From: Maricaulis sp034670125
Lineage (GTDB): Bacteria > Pseudomonadota > Alphaproteobacteria > Caulobacterales > Maricaulaceae
Reading direction: 5' to 3'
NCBI RefSeq assembly: GCF_034670125.1
Contig: NZ_JAXMOC010000004.1
Location: 299,462 to 363,461 of the forward strand
DNA length: 64,000 bases
The translations under genes and the position numbers were made by a program. Shown piece after piece: positions 60,629-64,000 of the stretch. Position 1 is the stretch's first letter. Each line of letters begins with the position of its first letter. The notes beneath the pieces were generated by a model. The model saw only the letters and a list, made by a program, of their open reading frames with translations. It was not told the DNA's origin and did no database searches.

Positions 60629-61216
60629 ATGTCCAAGCTCTACTTCACCTATTCCGCGATGAATGCCGGCAAGTCGGCGATCCTGTTGCAGGCGGCGCAC
60701 AATTACGGCGAGCGCGGCATGGAGGTCATGTTGTGGACCTCGGCCCATCATGCCGACACGCCCGACGCCCGTCTGGGGGCTATCGAGTCGCGGATCGGCC
60801 TGCGCGCGCCGGCACACATCTTTGCCGACACCGCAGACCTCTTCGCGGCCATCGCTGCCCGGCAGGTCGAGGGCCCGCTGGGCGCCGTCTTCTTTGACGA
60901 GGCGCAATTTCTCACCGCCGACCAGGTCCGCGAGCTGGCGCGCGTGGTCGACCAGCTTGGCTTGCCGGTCCTGTGCTATGGCCTGCGCACGGATTTCCTC
61001 GGCGCGCTCTTTCCCGGCTCGGCCGAACTCCTGGCCCTGGCCGACCATCTGCGCGAGGTCCGCACCATCTGCCATTGCGGCCGCAAGGCGACCATGAATC
61101 TGCGCCGCCAGCCCGACGGCCGCGCCATCGCCGAAGGCGAGCAGGTGGCAGTGGAGAAGTCGGATTACGTCTCGCTCTGCCGCAAGCATTTCTTTGATGC
61201 GCTGGCGGGCGGGTGA
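60629..61216 (+). CDS. tdk: Thymidine kinase
   Basis: The protein has 195 residues, the type II TK length. Walker A is SAMNAGKSAILLQAA (about residues 7-21). The FFDEAQFLTADQV motif (about 89) is the Walker B-like lid region with catalytic Glu, and the YGLRTDFLGALFPGS segment (about 113) is typical. The four-Cys zinc site is partial: CHCGRKATM supplies two Cys (about residues 145-147) and CRKHF one more. It salvages deoxythymidine. Start ATG 60629. Confidence 0.93.
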   Translation: MSKLYFTYSAMNAGKSAILLQAAHNYGERGMEVMLWTSAHHADTPDARLGAIESRIGLRAPAHIFADTADLFAAIAARQVEGPLGAVFFDEAQFLTADQVRELARVVDQLGLPVLCYGLRTDFLGALFPGSAELLALADHLREVRTICHCGRKATMNLRRQPDGRAIAEGEQVAVEKSDYVSLCRKHFFDALAGG

Positions 61217-61566
61217 GGGGCGAGGGCAGGTCGGTGCGGTTTGCGCCTGGGCGCGGGGGTGAGCGGAATTAACTGTGTCTGTTGCGCCCTCCAGCAGGGA
61301 TCAAACGCGTTCTGGGACATTGGGAGGCCCGCCCCGACCAAGCCATGATGCGGCGAGCCCACGCAAACCCGGCTCACCAGACCGCGAAGACAACCCTGAT
61401 ACCGGCGGAGACAGACCAACCGGACCAACTCGGAGCTTGACAGAAAGGGCCGCGATCAGACAACAGACACATTTTCCCCGTTCATTCTGTCCCTTCCTTG
61501 AGTGGCCGCCCGCGTGGTTTGGGCCGCAGGTCACGGCCTGATTTGGTTTCCAGTGCTGAGATTCAA
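61217..61566. other. Non-coding stretch after tdk
   Basis: No ORF here has a ribosome binding site, conserved motif or codon bias of a real gene, and no tRNA or terminator was found. The sequence leads into the RAYT remnant, so it may be the decayed edge of a mobile element insertion. Confidence 0.45.
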
Positions 61567-61940
61567 TCATCCTCTCCCATCGGGTCGCCGGTCCTGGTAA
61601 AGTATCCGATCCGGGCTTCGATGGCCGGGTCCAGGCCTTGGCACAGACAGGCGTTCCAGGAAGGGCACCGCCGACAAGAGCGGATCGGGCTCGCCGGTGA
61701 GGTGGGTGCGGGCACTCGACCAAGGCCAGTTCCGGGCCGGCTGACATAGCCTTGCCTTGACCGGATTCAGCTCGACACAGCGTAAGGCGATCAGCGCATA
61801 GGCCTCGTCCATGGCGCTCGAACCAAACCGTCCCTGCCATAAACAGCCGCTCCAGCCCTCGCGAGCATTAACCTGCCGCTGATCTGGTCGTGTTGGAAAC
61901 TGGCGGGCCGCCCGGCTGGCTGCATGACGGGTTGGTACAG
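61567..61940 (-). pseudogene. RAYT (REP-associated tyrosine transposase) remnant
   Basis: The frame reading down from 61920 to the stop at 61567 encodes VNAREGWSGCLWQGRFGSSAMDEAYALIALRCVELNPVKARLCQPARNWPWSSARTHL. This matches the C-terminal half of RAYT/IS200-like transposases, including the WQGRF and ELNPV segments and the WPWSSARTHL end. Upstream the frame degenerates, and the N-terminal HUH (HxH) and catalytic Tyr parts are absent. The fragment ends in an unrelated Arg/Pro-rich tail. A REP-like inverted repeat lies immediately upstream (61977-62054). Confidence 0.75.
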
Positions 61941-61976
61941 ACGGGTTCTGGCCAAGCGTCCGGCGACACCCTTAAA

Positions 61977-62054
61977 GGGGACAGGTGTCATTAACGCGTC
62001 TGGGTGACGTGTGCCGTGCCCTTTTGGCGCCTGGCGTTCATGACACCTGTCCCC
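61977..62054. repeat. REP-like inverted repeat beside the RAYT remnant
   Basis: GGGGACAGGTGTCAT at 61977-61991 and its perfect complement at 62040-62054 form 15-base arms around a 48-base centre. GGGGACAGGTGTCA-type palindromes are typically found next to RAYT genes, the probable mobilisers of REP sequences. The pair here flanks the decayed end of the RAYT remnant. Confidence 0.7.
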
Positions 62055-62116
62055 TCTCTACCCCGCGCGCCGGGCGCCGGGCGCATACCCATCCATAAAC
62101 CGCTTGCCGGGAGGTC

Positions 62117-62197
62117 GCCGTATCCGGTTCTTGAGGTCAAGGGCGGCGCAGCCGCCGCTTCGCGGTTTCACCCTTGAGCTGAAGAACCGGATACGGC
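62117..62197. repeat. Large hairpin related to 41076-41157
   Basis: Perfect 16-base arms (GCCGTATCCGGTTCTT at 62117-62132 and complement at 62182-62197) and a second inner pair (TCAAGGG at 62137, CCCTTGA at 62171) enclose a GC-rich centre including CGCTTCGCGG. A further short arm (CGCTTG at 62101, CAAGCG near 62209) extends the stem. The same centre occurs in the 41076-41157 hairpin. No gene within. Confidence 0.75.
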
Positions 62198-62403
62198 CTG
62201 CTGGCTGACAAGCGATCTATGGATAGCTCCGCACGGTGTGCGCAGGTGCGCGGATACGGCCTCGAAGCCGTCGAACACTGGTCAGAGGCTGGCCGGTCAG
62301 CCCCGTCAACCACATGGTGTCAGGCACGGCTTGTCCAGGTGGTCGCAGGACCGGACCGTCCCCCGCGAGGCGGGAGACGGCCTGTTTCCATCAGCCGAAA
62401 GGC

Positions 62404-62775
62404 TCAGCCCATCGTGAACACATTCAGCTTGTTGCCATCGGGATCGCGGAAATAGCCCGCGTAGAAGCTGTCGCCGCGCGGGCCTGCGGGGCCTTCACAG
62501 GTGGCGCCGAGCTCTTCGACGGCCATCTTGTAGACCTTGTCGACCTGTTCCTTGCTGTCGGCCTGGAAGGCCGCCATGACGCCATTGCCGATGGTGGCCG
62601 GCTCGCCATTGAAGGGTTTGGTCAGGCCGATGCCGGCGCCGCCGCCGGGCTTGCCCCAGGCGATGAAATTGTCGTCGCCCATCATCCGTCCGACGCCGAA
62701 TTCGGCGCACAGCTTGTCGTAGAAGGCAGCGGCCTTTTCCAGGTCATTGGTTCCCAGTGTAACGTATCCGAGCAT
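62404..62775 (-). CDS. VOC (glyoxalase/bleomycin resistance-like) family protein
   Basis: The protein has 123 residues. The vicinal-oxygen-chelate fold is shown by LGYVTLGTNDLEKAAAFYDKLCAEFG at the start and the closing GYFRDPDGNKLNVFTMG. The repeated beta-alpha-beta-beta-beta halves and the Glu/His-type metal-binding positions are mostly not canonical (TLGTND lacks the usual His). It may bind a small molecule rather than catalyse. ATG 62775. Confidence 0.85.
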   Translation of the reverse strand: MLGYVTLGTNDLEKAAAFYDKLCAEFGVGRMMGDDNFIAWGKPGGGAGIGLTKPFNGEPATIGNGVMAAFQADSKEQVDKVYKMAVEELGATCEGPAGPRGDSFYAGYFRDPDGNKLNVFTMG

Positions 62776-63011
62776 TTGATTGTTCCCTCTATGTTCCGAT
62801 ATGTCGACCCTACACGAAAACCGCTGCCGGGCGAGTCACATTTCAATCACTCCTGACAGCACGGTGGTCGTAGCCGGACACCGGTTCGCCGCACGTTCGA
62901 ATCTCCATAGAATTTCCCGGACGATCCGGTTGCGGCGAGCCTGAATAATGGGGACTCCGTTTATTTGCCCCCGCCTATTCGCCTGCCAGTCCCGTCATCC
63001 CGATATGAGCT
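62776..63011. other. Intergenic region before the VOC gene
   Basis: 236 bases without a supported gene. It holds the promoter of the VOC gene (minus strand), but no clear -35/-10 pair was identified. A short GTCATCCCG fragment at its left end resembles the ends of the 19603 repeat family. Confidence 0.4.
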
Positions 63012-63785
63012 TCAGGGCTCGGTGGTGCGGATAGTCATGTCATAGGGGCAGGTGACCGGCGCTGCCGGGGCCTCCCGGACATCGAGTTCGACGAGGCGGT
63101 CGAGGACGCCCTCGACGGCGTCGAGCAGGATGCGGTTGCTCAGGCTGGCCGAGCGGTGAAGATTGACCAGGTCCATCAGGTCGTCGCGCAGGCCGGGCGC
63201 TTCGCGCATGGCATCCACGTCGTAATCGGTGGCGATGAAATAGCCGATGCCCGCATGCCATTCGCGGGTCGTGAAACGGTCGAAACGATCAATGGTGAGA
63301 TAGGCCCGCTCGATCTGCGCGAGCGTGCCGACGGAACTGGTCCCGATGCTCTGGGCGGCCAGGATGCGTCCGCGCAGGCCGGCATCGCTGATCATCGCCA
63401 CCAGGTCGCCACCGACCAGCGCGCTGGTATTGCCTTCCATGACGAGGCCGGGCTGGATCGCATGGCTCATCGGCAGGACGCCAATGATCGCAGCCCGTTG
63501 CGCTGCGTCCGGCGCATGACCGTCGATATCGCCAATCAGGTCGATCAGGCCATCGGCGATCGCGGCCTCGCCATCGATGCGGCACAGGAGCAGCTCCTGA
63601 TAGATCTCGTAATCACTGGAAATCCCGTCGAGATAGGTGGCCTCGGTCGCGCGTCGCTGCGTCTCATCATAATATCCGGTGAGTTGGAAACCGACCGCGA
63701 CACCGACAACGACGATCACGAAATCGAGCCCGACGGCGACCCAGTTCTGGTCGGACATATGGCGCATGAGACGGCGCAGGATCAT
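63012..63785 (-). CDS. Membrane-anchored protein of unknown family
   Basis: The protein has 257 residues. A short N-terminal cytoplasmic segment (MILRRLMRHMSDQNWVAVGLDF) leads into one membrane helix (VIVVVGVAVGFQLTGYYDE), after which a helical periplasmic domain follows. The HxxxQNWxAVxLDFxIVVxGVxxGFQ start is one I recall from several families of unnamed proteins in Hyphomonadaceae and relatives. No catalytic motif. Cysteines occur at CRIDGEA and TCPYD. Start ATG 63785 is just inside the gap. Confidence 0.75.
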   Translation of the reverse strand: MILRRLMRHMSDQNWVAVGLDFVIVVVGVAVGFQLTGYYDETQRRATEATYLDGISSDYEIYQELLLCRIDGEAAIADGLIDLIGDIDGHAPDAAQRAAIIGVLPMSHAIQPGLVMEGNTSALVGGDLVAMISDAGLRGRILAAQSIGTSSVGTLAQIERAYLTIDRFDRFTTREWHAGIGYFIATDYDVDAMREAPGLRDDLMDLVNLHRSASLSNRILLDAVEGVLDRLVELDVREAPAAPVTCPYDMTIRTTEP

Positions 63786-64000
63786 AGTCGGCTCCCCGGC
63801 AGCTTGATCCGATCATAAAGACAATTCCGGCGGATTTGGCCAGCGGTGCGATGTCCTGGGTGGGATTGGGCGGGCAGGCTTCGACTAGCAGAGTAAGGAG
63901 CGACCTGCGCGACGGCGCCGGGGCGGTCGGTGAAGAGGGCTCGCCCGGCCGGGCGAGAGGGATGGGCCGCCGCGGCGTGTCGGTCCACTTCCCCCGCCAT
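63786..64000. other. Right-edge intergenic sequence
   Basis: No gene is supported. A minus-strand ORF entering from the right edge (63782-64000) is Arg/Pro-rich with no signal, and looks like non-coding sequence read as protein. Confidence 0.4.

Noticed and set aside
62890..62910. GTTCGAATC tRNA T-loop-like sequence
   Set aside because: No acceptor, D or anticodon stems can be built around it, and there is no CCA end. A similar hit near 55412 also fails.
63782..64000. 72-codon minus-strand ORF at right edge
   Set aside because: Low-complexity Arg/Pro/Ala composition, no start signal, and it overlaps the start of the next gene; probably non-coding.

Overview
The window reads as a chromosomal segment of a high-GC, stalked or prosthecate-type alphaproteobacterium of the Caulobacter/Hyphomonas/Maricaulis branch. 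Maricaulis is my best guess, by recollection rather than by search. Three things support this: a long compact division and cell-wall (dcw) cluster in the alphaproteobacterial order, a CtrA-type site (TTAA-N7-TTAA) plus a GANTC methylation site ahead of ftsZ, and a permuted two-piece tmRNA with a Caulobacter-like tag.

Layout. Positions 1-6150 hold a truncated hydantoinase/5-oxoprolinase gene on the minus strand, then plus-strand genes for a J-domain protein, a small membrane protein, a glucuronoyl-esterase-like lipoprotein, an EamA transporter and an AmpD-like amidase. RNase P RNA lies at 6201-6589. From 6911 to 26835 runs the dcw cluster: mraZ-rsmH-ftsL-ftsI-murE-murF-mraY-murD-ftsW-murG-murC, a palindromic repeat, murB, an unknown gene, ddl-ftsQ-ftsA, a STAS-like gene, and ftsZ. 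Most junctions overlap by 4 bases, so the genes look co-transcribed and translationally coupled. The mraZ leader carries a textbook MraZ operator. After ftsZ and its terminator come lpxC, bamD, recN and ligA, the usual envelope and DNA-repair genes at the end of this cluster.

Positions 32.9-45.7 kb are mixed housekeeping and accessory genes: a hybrid histidine kinase, pepP with a small lipoprotein, a LytTR membrane regulator, a serine hydrolase, prmA, an esterase, a UvrD/PcrA helicase and an exported protein. Several palindromic repeats sit in the gaps. Positions 45.7-47.6 kb are repeat-rich and contain an intact GIY-YIG gene plus a decayed copy of its 3' end. Positions 47.6-50.8 kb hold a ClC-type channel diverging from an ArsR/SRPBCC pair with a tandem palindromic operator, then a secreted protein of unknown family.

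Positions 50.8-58.9 kb contain RHH, DUF4169, fumC and sspB. I recall these as normally clustered in alphaproteobacteria; here other genes are interspersed. Just upstream of sspB, on the same strand, lies an unannotated permuted ssrA gene (tmRNA). The tag-encoding RNA and the adaptor that delivers tagged proteins to ClpXP are therefore neighbours. After a DUF3667 protein and thymidine kinase, positions 61.2-62.4 kb are non-coding or decayed, with a RAYT transposase remnant, a REP-like inverted repeat and a large hairpin. A VOC protein and an unknown membrane-anchored protein close the window.

I found no CRISPR array, no tRNA or rRNA gene, no prophage and no intact insertion sequence. The most interesting items are the ssrA-sspB arrangement, the two uncharacterised genes inside the dcw cluster, the regulatory arrays ahead of mraZ, and the several families of dispersed palindromes.
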